A stretch of DNA of 64,000 bases. Source: Chitinophaga sp. H8 (GTDB lineage Bacteria > Bacteroidota > Bacteroidia > Chitinophagales > Chitinophagaceae). Within the stretch, counting starts at the first letter, position 1; every line of letters starts with the position of its first letter. Below, piece by piece: positions 53,286 through 62,878 of the stretch. The stretch covers positions 2,294,001 to 2,358,000 of the forward strand of contig NZ_JBEXAC010000002.1 of the NCBI RefSeq assembly GCF_040567655.1. Direction: 5' to 3'. The translations under genes and the position numbers were made by a program. Below the pieces are notes generated by a model, which was not told the origin of the DNA, did not search any database, and worked only from the letters and a program-made list of their open reading frames with translations.

Positions 53286-54704
53286 ATGAAAAAGATTTTT
53301 TCTTTCAATAATATAAAAACGCTGCTGGCAGTTTTGCTGCTGTGTATGGGAAGTGCTGCCTGTAAAAAACTCATCGAAATACCAAATCCGGTAGACAGGT
53401 TAACACCCAAAGACGTTTTTAAAGATAGTGCCGGAGCTGTATTAGCCATTGAAGGTGTTTACCTGAATTTTGGTTATTATGAACTCTCTCAGGGAGCGAT
53501 CTTCAACGGAGTAATGACCATGCAGACAGGGCTGCTGTCGGATGAGCTGCTGACCAGTTCCGCCGACAATACTTTTGTGGATTTTGCCAATAATACCTTG
53601 CGCTCTGATAATAATGCTGTTGCCAGCGTTTGGAGTTCTGCCTATACAAATCTGTATGTGGTCAATGCCTGTATAGAAGGGATCAATAATAGTACAGGCA
53701 TTAGTGAAAAGAATAAGCAGCAGTTTATCGGAGAATTAAAAGTGGTGCGTGCGTTCTATTATTTTAACCTGATAAATGTGTTTGGGCCAGTACCATTGAT
53801 AAAGGGTACGGATTTCAGGGTGAATGCAACTATCCCAAGGACCCCTGTAAATGAAGTGTATCAACAAATTGTTGCTGACCTTACCGAGGCACGACAACTG
53901 TTGCAGCCTGCTTACCCTACCACCGGCAGGGAAAGGCCCAACCTGCATACTGCTACCGCTTTACTGGCAAAAGTTTATTTGTATCAGCAAAACTGGAGTG
54001 GCGCCGAAACGATGGCGAAAGAAGTGCTCGGTGCAGGAATATATAATCTTGAAACAGATCTTAACAATGTTTTTGTAGCTGGAAGCAAGGAGGCTATCTG
54101 GCAGTTGTCTACTATCAAAAGCCAGCTATATCAGACGGTGGAAGCTAATGACGTGATTCCAATGTTCCCTTTCATGATTCCTAAATATTATCTGTCAACA
54201 CATTTATTAGATGCTTTTGAATCAAAAGATCAGCGTAAAACAAAATGGACAGCAGTCAGTACCATGGATATAGACGGGGTACTAACCGATTTCTACTATC
54301 CCTTCAAATATAAAAATAACACTGCTGCCGCCACACCAAGGGAAGATTATATGGTATTCAGGTTAGGAGAACAATACCTGATACTGGCAGAAGCACTGGC
54401 GCGGCAGGGGAAACTGGGAGAAGCCCAGCCATACCTCACGGAGGTACGCGTACGTTCCGGACTGGACGAAATTACACCTGCAACGCAACCAGCTTTTCTG
54501 AATGCCATTATGAAAGAACGAAGAACGGAACTGTTTTGCGAATGGAGCAACCGCTGGTTTGATCTGAAACGTAACGGCACTGTCAATGAGGTGATTGGTG
54601 CGATAAAACCGGAATGGCAATCTACCGATGCGCTATATCCGATTCCCCTTGGCGAAAGAAGGCTGAACACCTTCCTTGAACAAAATCCCGGATATACAGA
54701 ATAA
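53286..54704 (+). CDS. SusD/RagB-family outer-membrane lipoprotein
   Basis: The 472-residue lipoprotein has its lipid cysteine probably at C26 (GSAAC). Classical SusD features are present: the N-terminal SusD_N-like part (FIGELKVVRAFYYFNLINVF), TPR-like helices and the C-terminal MKERRTELFCEWSNRWFDLKRN segment. It is the last gene of the forward module, 12 bp after SusC. No degradative gene follows, but the GH97 gene lies just before the module and may supply the matching glycosidase. The ligand is not determinable from sequence. Confidence 0.93.
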   Translation: MKKIFSFNNIKTLLAVLLLCMGSAACKKLIEIPNPVDRLTPKDVFKDSAGAVLAIEGVYLNFGYYELSQGAIFNGVMTMQTGLLSDELLTSSADNTFVDFANNTLRSDNNAVASVWSSAYTNLYVVNACIEGINNSTGISEKNKQQFIGELKVVRAFYYFNLINVFGPVPLIKGTDFRVNATIPRTPVNEVYQQIVADLTEARQLLQPAYPTTGRERPNLHTATALLAKVYLYQQNWSGAETMAKEVLGAGIYNLETDLNNVFVAGSKEAIWQLSTIKSQLYQTVEANDVIPMFPFMIPKYYLSTHLLDAFESKDQRKTKWTAVSTMDIDGVLTDFYYPFKYKNNTAAATPREDYMVFRLGEQYLILAEALARQGKLGEAQPYLTEVRVRSGLDEITPATQPAFLNAIMKERRTELFCEWSNRWFDLKRNGTVNEVIGAIKPEWQSTDALYPIPLGERRLNTFLEQNPGYTE

Positions 54705-54788
54705 GCGCATTGCTCCTTTTGATATTCCAATAGGGTGTAGTGGTAGGCAGCTACCGCTATGCAACACTTATTTCCTAAAAAAATGCAT

Positions 54789-55718
54789 ATGAATGATACA
54801 TTGGTGAAAATAGAAGGGTTATCACACAAATACACCGATTCGTGGGCTGTGAAAGATATCAATCTTGAAATTGGTTATAGGGGGATTGTTGGGCTTTTAG
54901 GTTCCAATGGAGCTGGTAAATCCACCACCATGAATATTCTCTGTGGTGTGCTTAATCAAACAGCAGGTAATGTGTATATAGATGGTATCGACATGCGGAA
55001 AAATCCGGAACAAGCAAAAATGCAGATCGGATTTATGCCACAGACACCACCGCTCTATATGGATATGACGGTGGATGAATACCTGAACCATTGTGCACAC
55101 CTGCGCTCAGTGCCAAAACACCAGATCAGGCAAGCCATTCATGAAGCGAAAGAACGTTGCAGTATTGGTCATTTCAGTAAAAGAATCTTGCGGAACCTGT
55201 CTGGTGGCTATCGCCAACGGGTAGGCATCGCGCAGGCAATCATACACAAGCCTAAACTGGTGGTGCTGGACGAACCTACCAATGGGCTCGATCCCAATCA
55301 GATCATAGAATTAAGAGGGTTGATAAAAGAAGTAGCTACCGAAAGGGCAGTTGTTTTCTCCTCCCATATTTTATCTGAAGTGCAGATGATTTGCCAGGAT
55401 ATCAGGATGATCGATGGCGGGAGGATTGTATTTGCCGACTCCATGGATGCATTCAATAATCATATTGCACCGCATAGCATACTGCTTCAAATGGATAACC
55501 CGCCTACCGAGGATGAATTGAAGAATATACCCGATATCACTGCGGTGGAATTTCTGACAGAGCGGCAAATCAGGCTGTGGTTCAATGGTGATGCTGAAAT
55601 CACCAAACGGATTGTCGAGCTCAGCGTACAGCAAGGTTGGGAGCTACGGGAAATAAACTTAGAAAAAAGCTCACTTACAGAAATATTTGCCCACCTATCC
55701 AACCATCGTAAAAACTAA
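54789..55718 (+). CDS. ABC transporter ATP-binding protein (GldA-like)
   Basis: Starting at ATG 54789 (MNDTLVKIEGLSHKY) gives 309 residues; two upstream ATGs add 2 or 10 residues. Walker A GSNGAGKST is at 38-46, the signature is NLSGGYRQRVG, and Walker B is LVVLDEPTNGLDP, followed by a helical C-terminal extension. This composition matches ATPases paired with Gld/ABC-2 permeases. The next gene, 65 bp later, encodes the fused permease-auxiliary protein, so together they form a complete two-gene ABC-2 exporter. The exported cargo is unknown. Confidence 0.92.
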   Translation: MNDTLVKIEGLSHKYTDSWAVKDINLEIGYRGIVGLLGSNGAGKSTTMNILCGVLNQTAGNVYIDGIDMRKNPEQAKMQIGFMPQTPPLYMDMTVDEYLNHCAHLRSVPKHQIRQAIHEAKERCSIGHFSKRILRNLSGGYRQRVGIAQAIIHKPKLVVLDEPTNGLDPNQIIELRGLIKEVATERAVVFSSHILSEVQMICQDIRMIDGGRIVFADSMDAFNNHIAPHSILLQMDNPPTEDELKNIPDITAVEFLTERQIRLWFNGDAEITKRIVELSVQQGWELREINLEKSSLTEIFAHLSNHRKN

Positions 55719-55783
55719 CCACTTTATAATAAAAGTAGTAGGGTGAAACGAAGTTCCATCCTACCAAAAAAAACAATTTACGG

Positions 55784-58192
55784 ATGAAAAAGATAATCAG
55801 AGTTGCTAAGATGGAACTGAATACATTGTTCTATTCACCAATAGCATGGTTTCTGTTGATTATATTTCTGGTGCAGTGCGGCATACAGTTCTCTGATGGA
55901 ATGGCAAGAGTGATTCAGAATCAGGAATTGTATAGTAAACGTTTTTGGTATAACTCTTTTGTTACGGCTGATTTGTTTGAAGACCGGTATCGCGGTCTGT
56001 TTACCACTATTACCAGTAAGCTTTACCTGTATCTGCCCCTGATAACAATGGGGCTGATCAGCCGCGAAACCAGCAGCGGAACAATCAAGCTGTTGTATTC
56101 TTCTCCATTAAAAGTACGGGACATCGTTTTAGGCAAATTTGCTGCCATGATATTTTTCAGCCTTTTGCTGATAGCTATTCTGTCCATTTTTGGTATAACG
56201 GCTATACTTACTGTTGAATCGGTAGATTATGGACAGATCTTGTCTGGTCTCTTTGGACTGTTCCTGTTGTTATGCACTTATGCTGCTATCGGGCTTTTTA
56301 TGTCCTGCCTTACCAGCCACCAGGTGGTGGCGGCGCTGAGCACATTTGTAGCCTTTGCATTGTTTGCCTACATCGGCGAGCTTTGGCAGGATAATGATAC
56401 GGTTCGTGAGTTCACCTACTATCTCTCTATTGCAGGTCGCGTAAGCAAAATGATTGGCGGATTGATCAGCAGCAAAGATGTGCTTTATTTCCTGTCAATT
56501 ATTTTTATGTTCCTGACCTTCAGTTATTTTAAGCTAAGAGCATCGAGAGAATCAAAACCTGCTTTTGTGAGAATCGGAAGATACCTGGCCGTTTTTGGGG
56601 GTGTTTCAATGGTGATTTATTTTTCGTCCCGTCCCGGGTTTATTGCTTACCTCGATGTATCTGCCAACAAGGCCCATACAATTTCTTCCAATGGCCAAAA
56701 GATCCTGGCAGGCATGAATAAAGGCCCTGTAGAAATAACGGCTTACATTAACCTGCTGGGAGAGAACTTCGGAAGCGGATTACCTAAGGCCAGAATGAAT
56801 GATGTGGAAGGGCGTTGGGCGCGTTATGTCAGATTCAAATCCGATATCAGGTTGAACTATGTATACTATTATGATAGCACTGCTTATGATCCGCTGATAT
56901 ACAAGGAAAATAAAGGGAAATCATTGCAGCAGATTGCTGAACAGCGGGCCAAGATCTATAAGGTTGGCATGAGCAGATTTAAGACGCCGGCGGAAATGGA
57001 AAAAATAATTGACCTAGAGCCCGAAGGAAAGCGATATGTAATGCGAGTTTCCTATAATGGCAGAAGTACTTATCTGAGGTTATTCAGAGATCAGATGATA
57101 TTTCCCAATGAACAGGAAACGATGGCAGCATTCAAACGCCTGACGGATGATCAATTTCCCGTGGTTGGCTTCTTAGAAGGAGAAATGGAACGTAGTTCAA
57201 AGAAATTGGGCGACAGAGATATGGGATTACTTGCCAATGAAAAAGGTTTCAGAAATGCACTGATCAATCAGGGCTTTGATGTAGAGACGGTATCTTCCGC
57301 CAATCAGGTGCCCGCTAATATTTCCATTCTGGTGATTGCAGATCCGCTTAAAGCATTTTCTCCGGAAGCAATGACAAATATTCGCCAGTATATTGACCGT
57401 GGCGGTAACTTACTCATTGGGGGCGAACCTGGCAAACAACAGCTGCTGAACCCGGTACTGGCGCCATTGGGTATACAATTGATGGATGGAACATTGGTAC
57501 AGCCAACAGATGATTTTGCACCTGACCTGGTATTGACAGATGTGACCAAAACAACAGCGGGATTATCGAGAGAGATGTTTGCTATGCAGCAAAGCGGAGC
57601 GAAAGTAGCCATGAATAAAGCAGCCGGATTGAAATATCAGCAGGGAGCATTTGATATCAAACCATTGTTGGAGACAAACAGCAGCACTACCTGGCTAAAA
57701 AGAAATCCTTTGATGAATCTTGATGCCGCCAGTTCTGATACTGGAAAAACAGTGGAAGTAAAAACTTTTCAGACGAGCCAGATTACGGAAGCAAAGCAGT
57801 CAGAGAATACTAACAACCCTGTATTCTCCGCATCCGAAGGAGATGAAAAAGGCACCTTCACTACCGCTGCTGCTTTAACCCGTAAGGTGAACGGTAAAGA
57901 GCAACGGATTGTTGTAACTGGAGATGTTGACTTTCTCTCCAATGTTGAAGTGCTACTTTTCCGCAACATGAAAGACACCAGGATTGACAATTTTGCTTTT
58001 GGTACACAGGTATTCGGATGGCTGAGTAATGACCGCTACCCGGTAGAGACTTTAAGACCTCCTAACAAGGATACGAAAGTGCGTCTCACCGATAGGAGCC
58101 TTTCTGTGCTGAAACTGTTATGGATCTGGATACTGCCAGGAGCGCTCCTGATATTTGCCACCATCTTGCTTTTAAAACGCAGGAATAATTAA
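55784..58192 (+). CDS. Fused ABC-2 permease and GldG-like auxiliary protein
   Basis: The 802-residue inner-membrane protein joins an N-terminal ABC-2 permease (about 1-250, six hydrophobic segments) to a GldG/ABC_transp_aux domain (about 300-720, with ISSNGQKILAGMNKGPVEIT and YIDRGGNLLIGGEPGKQ). One last membrane segment (LLWIWILPGALLIFATILLL) follows near the C-terminus. In gliding systems GldF and GldG are separate genes. Here they are one chain, as in many Bacteroidota 'Gldg family' proteins not tied to motility. It probably forms a transporter with the preceding ATPase and has MutS-core genes 9 bp downstream. Confidence 0.88.
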   Translation: MKKIIRVAKMELNTLFYSPIAWFLLIIFLVQCGIQFSDGMARVIQNQELYSKRFWYNSFVTADLFEDRYRGLFTTITSKLYLYLPLITMGLISRETSSGTIKLLYSSPLKVRDIVLGKFAAMIFFSLLLIAILSIFGITAILTVESVDYGQILSGLFGLFLLLCTYAAIGLFMSCLTSHQVVAALSTFVAFALFAYIGELWQDNDTVREFTYYLSIAGRVSKMIGGLISSKDVLYFLSIIFMFLTFSYFKLRASRESKPAFVRIGRYLAVFGGVSMVIYFSSRPGFIAYLDVSANKAHTISSNGQKILAGMNKGPVEITAYINLLGENFGSGLPKARMNDVEGRWARYVRFKSDIRLNYVYYYDSTAYDPLIYKENKGKSLQQIAEQRAKIYKVGMSRFKTPAEMEKIIDLEPEGKRYVMRVSYNGRSTYLRLFRDQMIFPNEQETMAAFKRLTDDQFPVVGFLEGEMERSSKKLGDRDMGLLANEKGFRNALINQGFDVETVSSANQVPANISILVIADPLKAFSPEAMTNIRQYIDRGGNLLIGGEPGKQQLLNPVLAPLGIQLMDGTLVQPTDDFAPDLVLTDVTKTTAGLSREMFAMQQSGAKVAMNKAAGLKYQQGAFDIKPLLETNSSTTWLKRNPLMNLDAASSDTGKTVEVKTFQTSQITEAKQSENTNNPVFSASEGDEKGTFTTAAALTRKVNGKEQRIVVTGDVDFLSNVEVLLFRNMKDTRIDNFAFGTQVFGWLSNDRYPVETLRPPNKDTKVRLTDRSLSVLKLLWIWILPGALLIFATILLLKRRNN

Positions 58193-58201
58193 GTAACTGT
58201 T

Positions 58202-59545
58202 ATGGCCTTTACAACAGATAAGCAAACCCTTACTGATCTGGGGATTTTTGGCAAACCAGGGTCGCCGTCAGTATACGCGTTATTCAATCGCACCCAAACG
58301 AGCAAAGGAGCCGCCGTACTGGAGGAAATGTTTACGTATCCGTTATCAAACCAGGAAGCCATTGAAAAAAGAAGCAACCTGTTCCGGTTTTTTGGCACAA
58401 AGAAAATGTCCTTCCCTTTTCCCGCTGCACTCTTTGATGCATCGGAACAATACCTTGCTGAAACTGATGAACGAACAAAACTGACGCCGGAAGATCAGTC
58501 GTCTGCCAAAAAACTGGCTTCACTTATAACGGCAGATACCAAGTTCAAAGGAATACAGAAAGGTGTGCTATCGCTTATTGAAATAGCGCATTTGCTGCAG
58601 TTGTTTATCCGTTCCCTGAATACCGGTAACGACACCGCTTATAGCGGGGACCAAAAGTATATCGAAGACCTGTTAGCAGAACCTGCTATTCAATCGGCGT
58701 TACAGGTTGGGATAGAGCAAAAGTTAAGTTATGAAACAACCGCGGCATTGGATGAGCAGTTCAGGTTTCGATATCCGGATAAATGGAGACAGCTGTTGCA
58801 ATGCTGCTATCAGCTGGATGTTTATATCTCCGTTGCGCAGGTGGCAGTAGCGCTCAATTACTGTTTTCCTGCTGTAAAGCCTGTCACGGAAAATGTATTA
58901 GTGATACAGGGGCTCTTTCATCCATTGGTGGCAAATGCTGTTTCCAATAATTTTCAAATGATTCGTGAAAAGAATATGGTGTTTCTCACAGGCGCCAATA
59001 TGGCCGGGAAATCCACTTTCATGAAATCGGTGGGTATTGCGGTTTTCCTGGCACAAATGGGATTTCCCGTTCCTGCAAAACATATGGAGCTTTCTGTACT
59101 GGACGGCATTTTTACTGCTATCAACCTGCCGGATAATCTTGGGATGGGCGCCAGTCACTTCTATGCTGAAGTGTTAAGAGTAAAAAAAGTAGCTAAAGAA
59201 CTACAGTCGCAGAAAAAGCTGTTTGTAATGTTTGATGAATTGTTCAGGGGGACCAATGTGAAAGATGCTTATGAAGCCACTATCGAAATTGTGAATGCTT
59301 TTGCGTTGAATCACCGGAGCAAGTTTATCATTTCCACACATATTATCGAAGCAGGAGCAGTGTTGAGAGAAAAGAATCCTGCTATCAGCTTTCAGTACCT
59401 GCCGACAAAGATGAATGGTAATACTCCTGTATACACTTACCGGCTGGAGAATGGAATCACTGCCGACAGGCATGGTATGGTTATCATCCACAACGAAGGC
59501 ATTCTGGAGCTCTTGCAAAAACCGAAAACACAAATACCAGGATAA
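58202..59545 (+). CDS. MutS-core ATPase without mismatch-recognition domain, first of pair
   Basis: The 447-residue soluble protein has a helical lever/clamp-like N-terminal half and a MutS C-terminal ATPase domain. Walker A is TGANMAGKST at 263-272, and the Walker B segment is FVMFDELFRGTNVKDAYEA. The helix after it (STHIIEAG) also fits the MutS family. It lacks the N-terminal mismatch-binding and connector domains of MutS (about 850 residues) and the Smr domain of MutS2. Its stop overlaps the next start (TAATG). The two proteins probably form a heterodimer acting on DNA or RNA; no mismatch-repair role is implied. Confidence 0.88.
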   Translation: MAFTTDKQTLTDLGIFGKPGSPSVYALFNRTQTSKGAAVLEEMFTYPLSNQEAIEKRSNLFRFFGTKKMSFPFPAALFDASEQYLAETDERTKLTPEDQSSAKKLASLITADTKFKGIQKGVLSLIEIAHLLQLFIRSLNTGNDTAYSGDQKYIEDLLAEPAIQSALQVGIEQKLSYETTAALDEQFRFRYPDKWRQLLQCCYQLDVYISVAQVAVALNYCFPAVKPVTENVLVIQGLFHPLVANAVSNNFQMIREKNMVFLTGANMAGKSTFMKSVGIAVFLAQMGFPVPAKHMELSVLDGIFTAINLPDNLGMGASHFYAEVLRVKKVAKELQSQKKLFVMFDELFRGTNVKDAYEATIEIVNAFALNHRSKFIISTHIIEAGAVLREKNPAISFQYLPTKMNGNTPVYTYRLENGITADRHGMVIIHNEGILELLQKPKTQIPG

Positions 59546-60897
59546 TGAGTTTTATTGCAGACAAGCAAACGTTGGATGACCTCGGTATTCTGAATAGATA
59601 CAGGTCTGATGCTGTGTTTACGCTGTTCAATCAGGTAAAAACAAACGGTGGCGAAAGATTGCTCGAAGAAATGTTCCGGAACGTTTTAACGAACGAGCAG
59701 GAAATGAATGACCGTAGCAATACTTTTCGCTACTTTCAGCAATTATCCCTGGTTTTTCCTTTTTCAAGGGAACAGGCGGATGCCATGGAAGATTATCTGG
59801 GGGCGGGTCACCAAAAAAGATTGCCCGCAACGCTGCTGGCCATTGTTGGAAAGAAGTTAACCGGAGCATTCGTTGGCGATAAATCATTTGTTGCCTTAGT
59901 CTCCGGGGTGCAGACCACAATAGCCGTGTTGAAGTTGATGCGGACCTTCGTTAATAAGATTGATGAACATGCTGGTGATCACCCATTTTCCGCTTCAATA
60001 AATGAGCTGAAACGTATACTGGATGATAAAAGAATAGCAGTTGTATGGAAGGAAAAAGCGGAGCGGATCAATTCCGTTTCCCTCCTCGCAAAATTTGATT
60101 ACCTGTTCCGCGCTGTTCTTTATACGGAAATGAAGCAATTGCTGACGATGATGTACCAGTTGGATGTAATTATAACTGTTAGTAATATCGCGAAAGACCG
60201 GGGATTTTCTTATGCTACTGCATTGGAAAAGGGAAAGCATGTTTTTCGCGCAAGTGATCTGCGGCACCCGGGTATAAAGAAAGCGGTTGGAAACACCCTT
60301 GAGTTGTCGGCTCAAAGCAACCTGATTTTTCTTACAGGGGCTAATATGGCGGGTAAGTCCACTATCATGAAATCATTCGGAATTGCCGTTTACATGGCTC
60401 ATATCGGTTTTCCGGTAGCCGCGAGTGAAATGACCTTTTCTGTAAAAGATGGATTGTTTTCTTCCATCAATGTACCGGATAATCTGCAGATGGGCTATAG
60501 TCACTTTTATGCGGAAGTGCTCAGGGTGAAAAAAGTAGCAGAAGCGGTAGCGAAGTCAAAAGATCTGGTGATCATTTTCGATGAACTTTTCAAGGGCACT
60601 AATGTGAAAGATGCTTATGATGCTACTTTGAGTGTTACGAAGGCCTTTGCTACATTCAGGAATTGCTTCTTTCTTGTATCGACCCATATTGTTGAAGTAG
60701 GCGCTGCCCTGCAGGAGGATACGGATGATATTCAATTTTTATTTATGCCAACAATTATGGAAGGGAATGTACCCAGATACACCTATCAGCTAACCAAGGG
60801 GATCAGTGCGGACCGGCACGGAATGAAGATTATAGAAAACGAGGGGATTATCGACATCATACGATCTGCCGCCACTGCATTTCCTGACAAAGTGTGA
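59545..60897 (+). CDS. MutS-core ATPase without mismatch-recognition domain, second of pair
   Basis: The 450-residue paralogue of the preceding gene has the same layout: a helical N-terminus with LDDLGILNRYRSDAVF and LEEMFRNVL, Walker A TGANMAGKST at 264-273, and FDELFKGTNVKDAYDA for Walker B. The pair aligns along the full length. The differences lie mainly in the N-terminal helices, which may set partner or nucleic-acid specificity. Translation is coupled by the one-base overlap. A strong terminator at 61002-61036 ends the unit. The same operon encodes an ABC exporter, which hints at a shared role, but the link is unproven. Confidence 0.88.
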   Translation: MSFIADKQTLDDLGILNRYRSDAVFTLFNQVKTNGGERLLEEMFRNVLTNEQEMNDRSNTFRYFQQLSLVFPFSREQADAMEDYLGAGHQKRLPATLLAIVGKKLTGAFVGDKSFVALVSGVQTTIAVLKLMRTFVNKIDEHAGDHPFSASINELKRILDDKRIAVVWKEKAERINSVSLLAKFDYLFRAVLYTEMKQLLTMMYQLDVIITVSNIAKDRGFSYATALEKGKHVFRASDLRHPGIKKAVGNTLELSAQSNLIFLTGANMAGKSTIMKSFGIAVYMAHIGFPVAASEMTFSVKDGLFSSINVPDNLQMGYSHFYAEVLRVKKVAEAVAKSKDLVIIFDELFKGTNVKDAYDATLSVTKAFATFRNCFFLVSTHIVEVGAALQEDTDDIQFLFMPTIMEGNVPRYTYQLTKGISADRHGMKIIENEGIIDIIRSAATAFPDKV

Positions 60898-61001
60898 AGC
60901 GGGATTTAGAAGAGACACGATAGCTGGAAGCTACTTCATGCTTCCCGCGTAAAATTGTTCCAGACATCCCTATGCCAGCCATTCTAATGTGGGGCACCTG
61001 G

Positions 61002-61036
61002 AAAGGCCCTCTCGTAGGGGAGAGGGCCTTTTTTTG
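61002..61036 (+). terminator. Strong bidirectional terminator between MutS-like and DsbD-like genes
   Basis: AAAGGCCCTCTC (61002-61013) pairs with GAGAGGGCCTTT (61020-61031), followed by further T residues. The two flanking genes converge, and the A-run on the other side serves the reverse operon. Confidence 0.9.
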
Positions 61037-61102
61037 AGCCTCAAAATTGATTCGGATGGCTCCGATATCCTTCATTGGTGGTAATAAAGAACAAAGATCA
61101 AT

Positions 61103-61561
61103 TTACTCCAGCATAATACTAAAGTTAATCTTTTGAGGTGGAAGACATTGTTCCTCTTTGCAGGCCATATACTCCACCGTACCGGTGACTTTTGTTTTTG
61201 CTTTTGCTTTTACACGTACTGTCTGCACAAAGTTAACCGGCCCCTTAAAATATTTTACAGTAAGCCCCAGTAGGTCTTCATACTTACTAACAACCGTCCC
61301 ATGTTCTGAAACACTGCTATCTGCCAGCACCAGCGGATTACTATCGAGTCGGATCGTAGTAGGGCTTGGACCATCAGGCGCGCTGCTTTGGCTGTAAATA
61401 TGCCATTGCTGGCTGACTTCTGGAGTGAAATTTAGTTCGTATACACGCGCTCCTTTTTTTTGTGCGCTGAAATGCCATTTAACCGGATTCTCTATCTGGG
61501 CAAAGGCGCTCCCCGCTATGCCTATAGCCAGGAACGTTACCCGAAATGATTTTGTTATCAT
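61103..61561 (-). CDS. DsbD N-terminal-domain-like exported protein
   Basis: The 152-residue protein has a signal peptide (AIGIAGSAFAQ) and one immunoglobulin-like domain of the DsbD-alpha type. The cysteines C134 and C139 in MACKEEQCLPP match the family's redox pair in sequence context. The large membrane and thioredoxin domains of full DsbD are missing, so it would act as a periplasmic electron donor or acceptor only. Its ATG overlaps the stop of the TlpA-like gene by one base, so the two are translationally coupled. Confidence 0.85.
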   Translation of the reverse strand: MITKSFRVTFLAIGIAGSAFAQIENPVKWHFSAQKKGARVYELNFTPEVSQQWHIYSQSSAPDGPSPTTIRLDSNPLVLADSSVSEHGTVVSKYEDLLGLTVKYFKGPVNFVQTVRVKAKAKTKVTGTVEYMACKEEQCLPPQKINFSIMLE

Positions 61562-62859
61562 TATTCTGTTTTTTCTTTGATTACCAATACGTCCATCTTC
61601 ACCTTTTTTTCTACCAGATCGAGTCCATAGCGGTTCAATGCTTTTTTAAGTAGCTGAATATTCTCACTGTCCACTTCTTCACCCGTCATGGTGATGTCTA
61701 TATTACCTTTATATCCAGTTTTGTTTACCAGCGGTTTCTTTGCAGCCAGTATAACGAGAGTCTTGAGTCTATCTGCCAATACACTGAAAGGCTGATTTAC
61801 GAGGACTCTGAGAGGTTCTATTTTGCTGCTCTTAATATAAGTAGGTATAAAACTGTCCTTTGCTGTGTCACCCCTCGTCTGCAGCATATCTTTCCTGCCT
61901 TTTCTTATTAACACATAGCTGCTTACATAGCGTTTTTCCACACTACCCTTCAGTCCAAAGAACCTATCCAGGTCTTGTTGCATGAGTTTATGAAGGTCGT
62001 GTTTGCTGCCTTCCGGCAGAACCAGCTGGTAACCGTATAGATGCTGATCCGTCCACTCTATATGAGCAAGGCCTTTTAGGCCAGGGGGAGGGGTATAATG
62101 AGATGTATCCTTTACTTCCAGTATTACTCTTCCCGGTTCAAAAAAATCTCTTACGTTTCCTGTTGTTTGCTCAAAAGCGCGCTGATAGAGGTATTGTATG
62201 CTTCCCAAATCTGCTAACGTTTGCATACCGGGCTCGGAACCCGGAGGCCGAACGCCTGTTTTATGATTGTGTCTTGTAATAATGGAGGAGTAGGCAATCT
62301 GTCCCCTGATCCTTTCATCGAAAGCAGTTTTCATAGACACCCGGCGTACCGACTCTTGGATGGAGGAGGGCCGATCCTCCAATATAGCCCGAATGTTTTC
62401 TGCTGTAAGGTTATATGGATCGGCTTCAAAAAGAAAAGTACCCTTGCTGTCTATCCATACATAACCGCCGTTTATACCGGAAAACATACTGCGTAGCGTT
62501 GTATCTCCAGTTATAAACAGCAGGTTGGGAAAATGCACTTTTACATGTGTTTTAAAGAACTTTGCTACGCTTTCACTATTTTCCCTGCTTACAGCTACGA
62601 TCTTTATTTTTTCTCCAAATTCTTTCTGAAGGTTGTCTAGTTTAGGGAACGCCTCCAAACAACTTGCACATGTAAAGCCCCAGAAATCAAGGATTACCAG
62701 TTTCCCCTGCAGGTCTGAGAGCCTTGTTGTTGCCTTGGGGTTGTTGAACGTTTCACCGAAAATAATATCCGGTACTTTCTCTCCTTTCTTCGGCTTTTGG
62801 TGCTGGCTGCTTGCAAGCATGGGTAAGCAGAAGAAAAACAGTATAATTTTATACTTCAT
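61561..62859 (-). CDS. TlpA-like thioredoxin-fold protein with C-terminal DUF3738/TIGR03435-like region
   Basis: The start at 62859 (MKYKIILFFFCLPMLASSQ) gives 432 residues with a clear signal peptide and a 19-bp gap to the SusD gene; an earlier ATG would overlap SusD. The TlpA domain has C64-A-S-C67. The C-terminal part of about 230 residues ends LLKKALNRYGLDLVEKKVKM, resembling DUF3738. It is a paralogue of the protein at 28241 in both order of domains and genomic setting (after SusD). It is coupled to the DsbD-like gene, suggesting a small disulfide-reduction pathway linked to a SusCD system. Confidence 0.87.
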   Translation of the reverse strand: MKYKIILFFFCLPMLASSQHQKPKKGEKVPDIIFGETFNNPKATTRLSDLQGKLVILDFWGFTCASCLEAFPKLDNLQKEFGEKIKIVAVSRENSESVAKFFKTHVKVHFPNLLFITGDTTLRSMFSGINGGYVWIDSKGTFLFEADPYNLTAENIRAILEDRPSSIQESVRRVSMKTAFDERIRGQIAYSSIITRHNHKTGVRPPGSEPGMQTLADLGSIQYLYQRAFEQTTGNVRDFFEPGRVILEVKDTSHYTPPPGLKGLAHIEWTDQHLYGYQLVLPEGSKHDLHKLMQQDLDRFFGLKGSVEKRYVSSYVLIRKGRKDMLQTRGDTAKDSFIPTYIKSSKIEPLRVLVNQPFSVLADRLKTLVILAAKKPLVNKTGYKGNIDITMTGEEVDSENIQLLKKALNRYGLDLVEKKVKMDVLVIKEKTE

Positions 62860-62878
62860 ATAGCGCATGCATGTTGGT

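Noticed and set aside
54789..58192. Gliding motility gldA-gldFG genes
   Set aside because: The permease and auxiliary parts are fused and no other gliding genes are nearby; such fused proteins occur widely outside motility, so no gld symbols were given.
58202..60897. DNA mismatch repair mutS
   Set aside because: Both proteins are about 450 residues and lack mismatch-recognition and connector domains, so only the ATPase core is shared.
57476..61446. Extra GTATAC motifs (such as near 57476 and 61440) as GntR operators
   Set aside because: They lie inside coding sequence and lack the outer TTT/AAA bases of the palindrome.
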